NCBI RefSeq assembly: GCF_000763495.1
Contig: NZ_CP009576.1
Coordinates: forward strand, 816,001-880,000
DNA length: 64,000 nucleotides
DNA from: Listeria ivanovii subsp. londoniensis
GTDB taxonomy: Bacteria > Bacillota > Bacilli > Lactobacillales > Listeriaceae
Direction of reading: 5' to 3'
Both the position numbers and the translations under genes were made by a program. The notes beneath the pieces were generated by a model. It saw nothing but the letters and a program-made list of their open reading frames with translations. It did not search any database and was not told the origin of the DNA. This document shows, in pieces, positions 44,381 through 51,618 of the stretch. Numbering within the stretch: the first letter of the stretch is position 1; each line of letters starts with the position of its first letter.

Positions 44381-45025
44381 ATGGGAAACTGGCAACAAAA
44401 ATGGGAGTCTTGGCGAGATATGACCACAGCGATGCAGCAAGAAATCAACATTGAAGCTGCTGAAAAAGTGACTACCTACATAAAAAATGCCCAATTTGAA
44501 GAAGCCATTAGTGTGATTAGACAAACGGAAACCCTTCTAAACGAACTCGATTTTGAAGCGAAAATGGCTCGAGTAGAAGAACAACTTCAAGCTTTTACAA
44601 CCGAACAGGAAGTAACGAAATCCTTTGAAGCAAGCCAACTTCAAAACTTGGAAAATCCATTTGTAAATGTAACTTTAGATTTGTCAGAGGTGAAATCAGC
44701 AGCTATCAACCAGTTCACAAAACGTGATTTCAAATTAGTAGACTCAAGTGAAATCGATATGCAATTTTTAAAAGGTAACCGTAATTTCTATTTAACTATT
44801 TTTAATCCTGAAGAAGATACGGCTGTGCATTACGCTCAACTGGGTGAAAAATGCCAATACAAAAATATTGGTTTTATTTGTCAAACCGAAGCAGCAGCAA
44901 AAATCGCGACGGATCTTACAAACGAATGGCTTGAAACCCTTGAAGCTCCCAAAAAGAAATTTTTAACAATCAATATTGCTGACCTAGAAGCAATGAAACA
45001 AAATCCGGAAGTGCTTTTTCAATAA
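44381..45025 (+). CDS. Conserved hypothetical protein at the end of the motility cluster
   Basis: 214-residue soluble protein (MGNWQQKWESWRDMTTAMQQEINIEAAEKVTTYIKN...). The N-terminal half is helical; the C-terminal half is a compact alpha/beta domain (FYLTIFNPEEDTAVHYAQLGEKCQYKNIGFI). No family recognised. An open frame continues to a TTG at 44360, but AGGAG at 44367-44371 fits ATG 44381. It follows the transglycosylase by 13 bp and is the last gene of the operon. Confidence 0.78.
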   Translation: MGNWQQKWESWRDMTTAMQQEINIEAAEKVTTYIKNAQFEEAISVIRQTETLLNELDFEAKMARVEEQLQAFTTEQEVTKSFEASQLQNLENPFVNVTLDLSEVKSAAINQFTKRDFKLVDSSEIDMQFLKGNRNFYLTIFNPEEDTAVHYAQLGEKCQYKNIGFICQTEAAAKIATDLTNEWLETLEAPKKKFLTINIADLEAMKQNPEVLFQ

Positions 45026-45044
45026 GGAAAAGCACTATCTTTAT
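45010..45044 (+). terminator. Hairpin over the stop codon of the last motility gene
   Basis: AGTGCTTT (45010-45017) pairs with AAAGCACT (45029-45036), followed by atcttta. Weak as an intrinsic terminator because the T-run is poor. Confidence 0.4.
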
Positions 45045-45197
45045 AATGACTTTTATTTCTAAATGTAGCCACAAAATAATTTTTCTTATGCTCTATTGCT
45101 ATATAAAAGTCACCTTGTTAGTCCGTTGTTTAATTACTCCTATTCTTGCAAAAAGGCGGTTTTTATTTATGCGCAGTACAAATATGATTTATGATAG

Positions 45198-45386
45198 AAG
45201 GTTTATGGAATTGCGCTGAATGAAGATGGTGGTTCAGCAGAACAAGGATCATTCATAGTGCATCTTGCTAAAACAAAAGAGAAGCCTAATGCCAAATCTG
45301 AAAATAAGTTAACTATTAACGAGAAAAAACTTTTACATACAGGCAATACAAATTCTGTAGATATAATTGACGACTTGGCTCTATGA
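45198..45386 (+). pseudogene. Decayed fragment resembling a phage tail/baseplate protein
   Basis: A stop-to-stop stretch without a start codon reads KVYGIALNEDGGSAEQGSF... and later NKLTINEKKLLHTGNTNSVD, ending at TGA 45384-45386. The 'LLHTGN' segment is a common feature of phage tail-fibre and receptor-binding proteins, so this looks like the remnant of a phage or tailocin gene. A short frame with a decent ribosome-binding site (ATG 45169) enters the same stretch one frame off, consistent with a frameshift. Family call is by motif only. Confidence 0.4.
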
Positions 45387-45465
45387 GAAGGTGTGTGGTT
45401 GTATTTTAGAAAAAGACAATCAAAGTAAAAAAGTATTGTAAGCACATTTATCAATAAGTTAAAAT

Positions 45466-45508
45466 AAACTGTAGACAAAGTGAGAAGTCATTTTGCCTAC
45501 AGTTTTTT
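45466..45508 (+). terminator. Intrinsic terminator downstream of the phage-like fragment
   Basis: AAACTGTAG (45466-45474) pairs with CTACAGTTT (45497-45505) with inner CAAA/TTTG pairing, then T6. It presumably belonged to the gene now decayed. From here to 45826 I see no gene: only two copies of ATAAATAAAAGAA (near 45659 and 45701) and a GGTTTCT/AGAAACC inverted repeat near 45714-45758. Confidence 0.75.
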
Positions 45509-45826
45509 ATTACATAAATAAACAAGAAGCTAGTATTACAGAAAAAAATCCCAGCTGAATATTCTTTCCATTTTTTATCTAAAAACTCACTAAATGCTCA
45601 TAAAAAATGGGACTGAAAATGTTATACTAATAGTAAGAAAAAATAAATTTTATAAGAGATAAATAAAAGAATCACTATTTTTCAATCGGGAAAAGCGTAT
45701 AAATAAAAGAACAGGTTTCTTTCGATTGTAGAAAATATCCATAGAAACCAATCATTTACATTTTACATGACTACATCATTTGTAAGCTAAAAAAGAAAAA
45801 CTCTAAATCGAAAAGGATTTGTTAAG

Positions 45827-48172
45827 ATGGAAACAAACACACATCTCCCACAAGGCTTATCCAGCGAAGAAGTGAGGGAGCGGGTTAGAAACGGACAAGT
45901 CAATCATGCGCTTAAACCACTAACGCGTAGTATTGCTGGAATTATTCGCGATAATACATTTACGCTCTTTAATATTATTAATGTGGTGATTGCAAGTTTT
46001 ATTATTTTTGTAGGAAGTTATAAGAATTTACTATTTCTTGGAGTGGCCCTTTGTAATACTGCAATGGGAATTTTTCAAGAGATTCGAGCAAAGCGTAATA
46101 TCGATAAATTAACAATATTGACACAAGCCAAAGTGAAAGTCATGCGCGACGGAAAACTTTGTGAACTAGAACAAGGAGAAATCGTACTTGGTGATATTAT
46201 GGTTTTAAATCGGGAAGATCAGATTTGCGCGGATGGAGTGATTTATCGGACAGACGGCTTAGAAGTTGATGAGTCGCAATTAACCGGCGAGTCAGAACCT
46301 GTTTTAAAAGGATCTAAAGACACAGTAATGTCGGGAAGCTATATCGTAAGTGGGCAAGCCTATGTGGAAGTTTCGGCAGTTGGAGAACAAAGCTTTGTCT
46401 CGAAAATTTCCATGGAAGTGAAGCAAGAGAAGCGTCCTGATAGTGAATTAATTCGCTCTATTAAAAAGATTATAAAAGTGCTTACTTTCATTATTATTCC
46501 ACTAGGATTAGCCTTGTTTTTCTCGAAATATTTTCAAGATTTGCCACTTAAAGAATCAGTGCTTGGGACCTCAGCTGCAATGATTGGGATGATTCCAGAA
46601 GGCTTAGTGTTACTAACAAGTATTGCACTCGCAGTTGGTGTCATTAATTTAGCAAAACAAAAAGTCCTTGTAAAATCTATGCCTTGTATTGAAACACTTG
46701 CACGTGTCAATGTGCTTTGTTTAGATAAAACAGGAACGATTACAGATGGAAATTTAGATGTAACAGATATCGTGCTGAAAAATCCAAATGTCTCTGCCGC
46801 TCAAATAAGTGCGAGCGTTAGTGCGATAGTGAGTTCACTAACAGATAATAATGCGACTAGTATCGCTTTAAAAAAACATTTTACGGAAAATCCAGAATGG
46901 CAAGCTACTACCTGTTACCCTTTCTCTTCTGCTAGAAAATGGAGTGGTTGTAGCTTTGCTGAAAAAGGAACATTTTTAATTGGTGCACCAGAATTCCTTT
47001 TCCAAGACTTATCGATAGAAAATAAGCGAGAACTAGATGGCTATGCACGCGAAGGATTTCGAGTTTTAGCGGTAGCTCATACCTCTGAACAAATGAAAAA
47101 AGCTGTTTTACCCGAAAAAAGTGAGTTGCTTGCTTATATTTTGCTTGCCGATAATATTCGTGAGGAAGCACCAAGTACCTTTGCTTTTTTTGCAAATGAA
47201 GGTGTATCCATCAAAGTGATTTCTGGGGATAACCCTGTTACTGTTTCCAATGTCGCTGTTCGTGCCGGAATCGCAAACGGAGATAAATTTATTGATATGA
47301 ATACCGTTAGTGAAAATGCAGATATGGAAAGTTTAATTGAATCATACACTGTTTTTGGTCGCGTTACTCCACACCAAAAAAAATCACTAATTAACGCATA
47401 CCAAAAACAAGGTCATACTGTAGCGATGACTGGAGATGGTGTCAATGATGTGCTCGCTTTGAAAGAAGCAGACTGCAGTATTGCAATGGCTGAAGGAAGT
47501 GGCGCGGCACGCAGTGTTTCGGATTTCGTGCTGTTATCCAATAATTTTGACTCCATGATTGATGTGCTTCGCGAGGGACGCCGTGTTGTTAACAATATTG
47601 AACGGGTTGCTGCACTGTACTTGATTAAAACCATGTATTCTACAGTTTTAGCACTTACCTTCATTTTTGTACCGGGTGCCTATCCATTCCAACCAATTCA
47701 GCTTAGCCCGATTTCTTCATTAACGGTAGGAATTCCATCATTCTTCTTAGCACTAAAACCAAATTATGAACAAATCAAAGGGCAATTCTTGCATAAAGTT
47801 TTACAAACCTCCGTGCCTGCTGCAACTTGTGTCATTGCTTATATCATGTTGATTTTAGCATTTGGTAATATGTTAGGATTAACTTTTGCACAAACTTCAA
47901 CGATGAATGTAATGCTCACGGGTGCAACCTGTTTTGTAGCTTTAATTAGTGTTGGACATCCATTTGGTCCAAAAACAAAATTACTTGTCGGAACAATGAT
48001 GGCTGCATTTGTTTGTTTATTCTTGTTCGCTGGAAATATTTTTTCGTTAGTCTCGATTTTTGATTGGGAAATGATGCTCATTTACGTACCACTTCTCATT
48101 TCTTGTGGCCCATTATATTGGTTTATCAGACATGTTATCATGCGCTTTTCTTGGGCAGGAGCACATGATTAA
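45827..48172 (+). CDS. P-type ATPase, CtpE/Exp7-like cation transporter
   Basis: 781 residues with all P-type landmarks: the actuator LTGESEPV, the phosphorylation site D300-KTGT (CLDKTGTITDG), the hinge TGDGVNDVLALKEAD and about ten transmembrane helices. M4 reads GMIPEGLVLLTSIALAVG; the PEGL core is that of Ca2+-type pumps such as mycobacterial CtpE and pneumococcal Exp7, so Ca2+ transport is the best guess. It stands alone, with its own terminator. It lies outside the motility operons and may be an addition relative to strains I remember. Confidence 0.9.
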   Translation: METNTHLPQGLSSEEVRERVRNGQVNHALKPLTRSIAGIIRDNTFTLFNIINVVIASFIIFVGSYKNLLFLGVALCNTAMGIFQEIRAKRNIDKLTILTQAKVKVMRDGKLCELEQGEIVLGDIMVLNREDQICADGVIYRTDGLEVDESQLTGESEPVLKGSKDTVMSGSYIVSGQAYVEVSAVGEQSFVSKISMEVKQEKRPDSELIRSIKKIIKVLTFIIIPLGLALFFSKYFQDLPLKESVLGTSAAMIGMIPEGLVLLTSIALAVGVINLAKQKVLVKSMPCIETLARVNVLCLDKTGTITDGNLDVTDIVLKNPNVSAAQISASVSAIVSSLTDNNATSIALKKHFTENPEWQATTCYPFSSARKWSGCSFAEKGTFLIGAPEFLFQDLSIENKRELDGYAREGFRVLAVAHTSEQMKKAVLPEKSELLAYILLADNIREEAPSTFAFFANEGVSIKVISGDNPVTVSNVAVRAGIANGDKFIDMNTVSENADMESLIESYTVFGRVTPHQKKSLINAYQKQGHTVAMTGDGVNDVLALKEADCSIAMAEGSGAARSVSDFVLLSNNFDSMIDVLREGRRVVNNIERVAALYLIKTMYSTVLALTFIFVPGAYPFQPIQLSPISSLTVGIPSFFLALKPNYEQIKGQFLHKVLQTSVPAATCVIAYIMLILAFGNMLGLTFAQTSTMNVMLTGATCFVALISVGHPFGPKTKLLVGTMMAAFVCLFLFAGNIFSLVSIFDWEMMLIYVPLLISCGPLYWFIRHVIMRFSWAGAHD

Positions 48173-48178
48173 AATAGT

Positions 48179-48228
48179 AACTGGCATGCTTTTGAATCAG
48201 CTAATTCAAAAGTATGCCAGTTTTTTAT
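48179..48228 (+). terminator. Intrinsic terminator of the P-type ATPase gene
   Basis: AACTGGCAT (48179-48187) pairs with ATGCCAGTT (48214-48222), with a further CTTTTGAAT/ATTCAAAAG inner stem and T6. Confidence 0.93.
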
Positions 48229-48241
48229 TTAAACATAGCTG

Positions 48242-48270
48242 TTGACATCCACCCTACTTTGTATTACTAT
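48242..48270 (+). promoter_or_regulatory. padR operon promoter (TTGACA-N17-TACTAT)
   Basis: Consensus TTGACA (48242-48247), exactly 17 bp, then TACTAT (48265-48270). The operator's left arm covers the -10. Confidence 0.85.
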
Positions 48271-48297
48271 GTAGTTGTACCTAGTAATACAAAGTAG
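48254..48297 (+). promoter_or_regulatory. Perfect 16-bp inverted-repeat operator of the PadR regulator
   Basis: CTACTTTGTATTACTA (48254-48269) and its exact reverse complement (48282-48297), separated by 12 bp, span the -10, the start site and the region just before the ribosome-binding site. The position is ideal for autorepression by the PadR-type protein encoded 15 bp downstream. Confidence 0.85.
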
Positions 48298-48311
48298 AGG
48301 AGTGAATTCGA

Positions 48312-48638
48312 GTGAGAGGACTAACAGAGCTACTTAAAGGGAGTTTAGAAGGCATGATATTAGAGCGCATTTCCAGAGGCGAAACGTATGGTTACGAAAT
48401 CACGAAATACCTCAACGATTTGGGTTTTGATGAGATAGTAGAGGGAACGGTATATACAATTCTCCTCCGTATTGAAAAAAAAGGATTAGTAGAAGTAGAA
48501 AAGAAAAAATCGGATTTAGGTCCAGCTAGAAAATTTTACACATTAAGTGAAAGTGGCAAAGAAGAGTTAGCGCTTTTTTGGAAACGTTGGGAATTTATTC
48601 AAGCGAAAATGATTCAAGTAAAAGGAGGGCAAGTATAA
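48312..48638 (+). CDS. PadR-family transcriptional regulator
   Basis: 108 residues, the short PadR class (winged helix plus one dimerisation helix). LLKGSLEGMILERISRGETYGYEITKYL is the hallmark start and VYTILLRIEKKGLVEVEKKKSDLGPARKFYTLSESGKEELALFWKRW the wing. GTG start 48312 with AGAGGAG. It likely senses a substrate of the exporter encoded downstream, and represses its own operon from the palindrome at 48254-48297. Confidence 0.95.
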   Translation: MRGLTELLKGSLEGMILERISRGETYGYEITKYLNDLGFDEIVEGTVYTILLRIEKKGLVEVEKKKSDLGPARKFYTLSESGKEELALFWKRWEFIQAKMIQVKGGQV

Positions 48639-48961
48639 TGTTTAAATGGTATAAGAAATATCGTGAAGAAAAACGAGATTATAAACTATATAAGAAAAGA
48701 ATTGCTGCTTTGCCTGAAGACTATCAAACTGCAATGAAAGCAATCGAAACCTATTTATGGAGTTTTGCTAAAGGCGCAGGGATGTTTTATGTCTTAAAAA
48801 ACGTCTTAGAAATGTTTGAAAATGCTGTCGCGGATAATCTCGAATTAAAAGCAGTTGTTGGCGACGATTTAGCTGAGTTTGCTGATAATTTATTACTTGA
48901 ATACCCCGAAGAAACATGGCTAGACAAAGAGCGTAAAAAACTACGCAAATCAATGAAATAG
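48638..48961 (+). CDS. DUF1048-family protein
   Basis: 107-residue acidic helical protein (MFKWYKKYREEKRDYKLYKKRIAALPEDYQTAMKAIETYLW...). The DUF1048 family is regularly found beside PadR regulators and ABC exporters in Firmicutes, as here. Its ATG shares the last A of the padR stop, with AAAGGAGG nine bases before. Function unknown. Confidence 0.85.
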   Translation: MFKWYKKYREEKRDYKLYKKRIAALPEDYQTAMKAIETYLWSFAKGAGMFYVLKNVLEMFENAVADNLELKAVVGDDLAEFADNLLLEYPEETWLDKERKKLRKSMK

Positions 48962-48976
48962 GAAGAAGGGCTAATC

Positions 48977-49885
48977 ATGGCTATCATTGATATTCAGCAA
49001 GTCAAAAAGAATTTTAAAAAGCAAGAAGTTTTAAAGCAAGTCACCATACAAGTGGAAACCGGAAAGATTTACGCTTTACTAGGTGCAAATGGAGCAGGAA
49101 AGAGCACACTGCTTAAAATTATCACTGGCTTACTCTCAAGTGATGGCGGAGAAGTAACAATCAAAAATTTATCCGTCCAAAAAAATACCAAAGCAGTACA
49201 GCGTTTATTTAGTTACAATGCGCAACAGGCTAGTGTAGACGAGGTGCTGACTGGATATGAAAATTTACTGTTAATCGGAAAACTCCGCCACGAGAAACGG
49301 CCAAAAGAAGTCGCACTTTCACTTTTAGAACAATTTGGCTTATTAGATAGTAAAGACAAGTCTGTCTCTGCCTATTCAGGTGGAATGAAACGCCGCCTTG
49401 ACTTAGCTATGAGTTTGGTTGGGGATGCAGAAATACTTTTTTTAGATGAACCAACTACTGGCCTTGATCCAAGCAGCCGTTTCGAATTATGGGAAGTTAT
49501 TCAAAAACTCAAAAACAAGGGAAAAACGATTTTTCTAACGACGCAATATTTAGAAGAAGCAGATAAATTGGCCGACACGATTGGTTTCTTGAAAAATGGT
49601 GAAATTATTGCGACAGGCACGCCAAAAGAAATGAAGCGTTTAGCTGGGGAAAACAGTCTGATGCTTACATTCGCTCCAACAGACATCGAAAAAGCAAAAG
49701 AAGTACTCAGAGCATTTAATCCAAAACAACTAAGCGATGTAATTTTATCAGTAGAGCTTGTGGAGGAAATAAAAACGACTTTAGACATTTTGAAAGAATT
49801 ATCTTTGAATCAGCTTGAGCCACAAGACTTTGAGACTATTCGTCCAACGCTTGATGACGTATTTATCGCGTTAACGAAAGGGTGA
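48977..49885 (+). CDS. ABC transporter ATP-binding protein
   Basis: 302-residue ATPase of an ABC-2 exporter: Walker A GANGAGKST (36-44), signature YSGGMKRRLDLA, Walker B ILFLDEPTTGLDPSS and a switch residue changed to Gln (LTTQYLEEAD instead of His), as in DrrA-type ATPases. Followed after 6 bp by its permease. Probably a drug or peptide efflux system controlled by the PadR protein. Confidence 0.93.
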   Translation: MAIIDIQQVKKNFKKQEVLKQVTIQVETGKIYALLGANGAGKSTLLKIITGLLSSDGGEVTIKNLSVQKNTKAVQRLFSYNAQQASVDEVLTGYENLLLIGKLRHEKRPKEVALSLLEQFGLLDSKDKSVSAYSGGMKRRLDLAMSLVGDAEILFLDEPTTGLDPSSRFELWEVIQKLKNKGKTIFLTTQYLEEADKLADTIGFLKNGEIIATGTPKEMKRLAGENSLMLTFAPTDIEKAKEVLRAFNPKQLSDVILSVELVEEIKTTLDILKELSLNQLEPQDFETIRPTLDDVFIALTKG

Positions 49886-49891
49886 ATTAGA

Positions 49892-50659
49892 ATGATGATA
49901 AAAGAATATTTTCAGGATATTTTTGCACTGGCAGGGCGGATTATTAAACATAACATCCGCAGTTTGGACACGATGATTACAGTTGTTGCAATGCCGATTA
50001 TGTTAATGCTTGGAATGGTTTATATTTTTGGTGGGTCGGTGAAGATTGAAGGCTTGTCACAGCAAGATTATATCGACTACATCGTCCCAGGAATTCTCTT
50101 GATGACGATTGCAACAGGATCCGCTTATACAGCACTTCGAATTAATTTAGATAAAACAGCCGGTATGTTTGAACGCTTTAAATCAATGCCAATTGCTAAA
50201 TCAGCAGTAATAGGTGGACACGTAGTTGCATCCGTTATTTTTATGTTAATCTCTTGTTTAGCTGTTTTGATTGTGGCGTGGGTAATTGGTTTTAGAACGG
50301 ATGCGAATTTTGGTGAATGGAGCTTGATTGTATTATTGCTCGTTTTGTTTGCCTTCATGCTCACTTGGCTATCTGTACCATTTGGCTTAATGGCTGGGAG
50401 CGTTGAAGGAGCAGGAGCATTTTCTTACATTATCTTGATGCTCTTGTTTGTCAGCTCAGCATTCGTTCCAGTGGAAGGGATGGCAAAGGTTGTCCGGATA
50501 TTCGCTGAAAACCAGCCAATGACGCCAATTATCCAATCCTTGCGTGACTTGTTTACATCCGCACCACTTTCAAATGATATCTGGTTAGCGCTTGGTTGGA
50601 TGTTTGCGATATTGATTGTTTCTTATATTGGTGGAATGTTTGTTTATAAAAAAATCTAA
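49892..50659 (+). CDS. ABC-2 type permease (DrrB-like)
   Basis: 255-residue permease with six hydrophobic helices and the DrrB-like patterns MPIMLMLGMVYIFGG and YIDYIVPGILLMTIATGSAYTALRINLDKTAGMFERFKSMPI (EAA-like loop R-F-[KR]-[ST]-[ML]-P). Last gene of the padR operon. Confidence 0.92.
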   Translation: MMIKEYFQDIFALAGRIIKHNIRSLDTMITVVAMPIMLMLGMVYIFGGSVKIEGLSQQDYIDYIVPGILLMTIATGSAYTALRINLDKTAGMFERFKSMPIAKSAVIGGHVVASVIFMLISCLAVLIVAWVIGFRTDANFGEWSLIVLLLVLFAFMLTWLSVPFGLMAGSVEGAGAFSYIILMLLFVSSAFVPVEGMAKVVRIFAENQPMTPIIQSLRDLFTSAPLSNDIWLALGWMFAILIVSYIGGMFVYKKI

Positions 50660-50662
50660 CAA

Positions 50663-50700
50663 AAAGAGGCGGGAGATAAGTCCCGGCCTCTTTTTTTATT
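50663..50700 (+). terminator. Bidirectional terminator
   Basis: AAAGAGGC plus GGGA (50663-50674) pairs with TCCC plus GGCCTCTTT (50681-50693), with flanking A- and T-runs. It serves both the padR operon and the FusB-like gene that ends at 50696. Confidence 0.88.
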
Positions 50701-51343
50701 TTCGTTTCCGAACAACCGCAATAAATTCATCTAAAGTTTCCCGAGCTTTTATTTGCTCATTACATACATTGCTATCATAACAAATATAATTTCCATTTGT
50801 CGTATAGATTCCATCGCCCGAAGATTTTGTTTTTGCCATGAAAAGCGAGACTTTCGAGTGGGAATGACAAATAGAGCAGACGCCTTTTTGGATATCAGCA
50901 GAAATGGTTCCTTCTACACCAACCAAGTTTCCATCGTTATAAGTAATGATATATTTCCGCTGTTGAGCAATATCATTCCAACCATAAAACGTGTAATCGC
51001 GCAAATTAAGTTTTGACCACGTAGGTATTTTTAATTTCTTTGTTTTGGCAAATACCTTTTTAAGTTTCGCATCACTAGGCGATACAAATGGAATAACAAA
51101 TGCCTTCAATTCTTCAAGAAATGGCTCAGCTTCTTTCGTAGTAGTAATCGCATGCATTTGGATAAATAAATCCTGATGCTCTTCTAATTCAGCTTGCGAA
51201 AAAATTTGATTGATTTTCTCCTCCGTTAATGACTTCAAAGCCTTAAGCGTCGAAGTATCATTTGCGGAACGGTATGCGCGAGAAACATTGTTTAATTGAT
51301 TTTTAATAAAATTATATTGGTAAGGTTCTATAAACTCTTTCAT
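50696..51343 (-). CDS. FusB/FusC-like EF-G-binding protein
   Basis: 215 residues. The N-terminal half is a helical bundle; the C-terminal half carries a four-Cys treble-clef zinc finger, C156-x2-C159 (GVCSICH) and C188-x5-C194 (YICYDSNVC), the FBP_C domain of FusB proteins. FusB-type proteins bind elongation factor G and free ribosomes stalled by fusidic acid. Older annotation calls the Listeria protein fibronectin-binding. AAAGGAG precedes the ATG. An 18-codon leader and hairpins lie upstream (51395-51497), the arrangement of an antibiotic-induced gene. Whether it confers resistance here is not known. Confidence 0.85.
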   Translation of the reverse strand: MKEFIEPYQYNFIKNQLNNVSRAYRSANDTSTLKALKSLTEEKINQIFSQAELEEHQDLFIQMHAITTTKEAEPFLEELKAFVIPFVSPSDAKLKKVFAKTKKLKIPTWSKLNLRDYTFYGWNDIAQQRKYIITYNDGNLVGVEGTISADIQKGVCSICHSHSKVSLFMAKTKSSGDGIYTTNGNYICYDSNVCNEQIKARETLDEFIAVVRKRK

Positions 51344-51394
51344 TAGTAAATCTCCTTTAATAGTTTAATTTGGGTTAAACTAGCTTCGGGATTG

Positions 51395-51459
51395 AAGAGT
51401 CTATTTTTTTCACTCTTACTTTCTAGGCAATCCAAAAGCCATTGTTAGAAAGTACAGAG
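51395..51459 (-). promoter_or_regulatory. Attenuator hairpins of the FusB-like gene
   Basis: Minus-strand TACTTTCTA (51454-51446) inside the leader ORF pairs with TAGAAAGTA (51425-51417) over the leader stop, extended by CTCT/AGAG across a one-base bulge to 13 bp. A second stem, AAGAGT (51417-51412) with ACTCTT (51400-51395), reuses the same bases, so the two are mutually exclusive. A third dyad (51362-51381, AGTTTAA/TTAAACT) abuts the Shine-Dalgarno of the main gene. Confidence 0.65.
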
Positions 51460-51479
51460 CAGTGCAATTTTAAATGCAT
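51423..51479 (-). CDS. 18-residue leader peptide of the FusB-like gene
   Basis: ATG 51479-51477 opens MHLKLHCSVLSNNGFWIA and ends at TAG 51425-51423. AAGGTGGTGA (51497-51488) is a fitting Shine-Dalgarno. The predicted transcription start (~51497) lies just at its front. Codons 9-13 form one arm of the attenuator hairpin, so a ribosome stalled in the leader would change folding ahead of the EF-G-binding gene. Confidence 0.6.
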   Translation of the reverse strand: MHLKLHCSVLSNNGFWIA

Positions 51480-51503
51480 CTGTTTGATCACCACCTTGCC
51501 TTC

Positions 51504-51532
51504 ATTATAAGCACTTTCGAATTCTTCGTCAA
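51504..51532 (-). promoter_or_regulatory. Promoter of the FusB-like gene (TTGACG-N17-TATAAT)
   Basis: On the minus strand TTGACG (51532-51527), 17 bp, TATAAT (51509-51504): nearly consensus sigma-A. The leader from ~51497 to the main ATG is about 150 nt. Confidence 0.85.
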
Positions 51533-51618
51533 TGCTCGGTCATGAATATTTTTCACAAAATAGGGTAAACGAAAACTATTACACAAAATAGAAAAGTTTT
51601 ATGGGAGGAGAAATAGCA

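Noticed and set aside
45203-45478. 91-codon minus-strand frame in the gene-poor region
   Set aside because: Antisense to the phage-tail-like fragment, with no family resemblance, and it runs into a terminator on the opposite strand.
45630-45826. Metal-sensing riboswitch in the leader of the P-type ATPase gene
   Set aside because: Only a 7-bp GGTTTCT/AGAAACC repeat with a long loop is visible; none of the conserved motifs of Mn2+ or Mg2+ riboswitches could be found.
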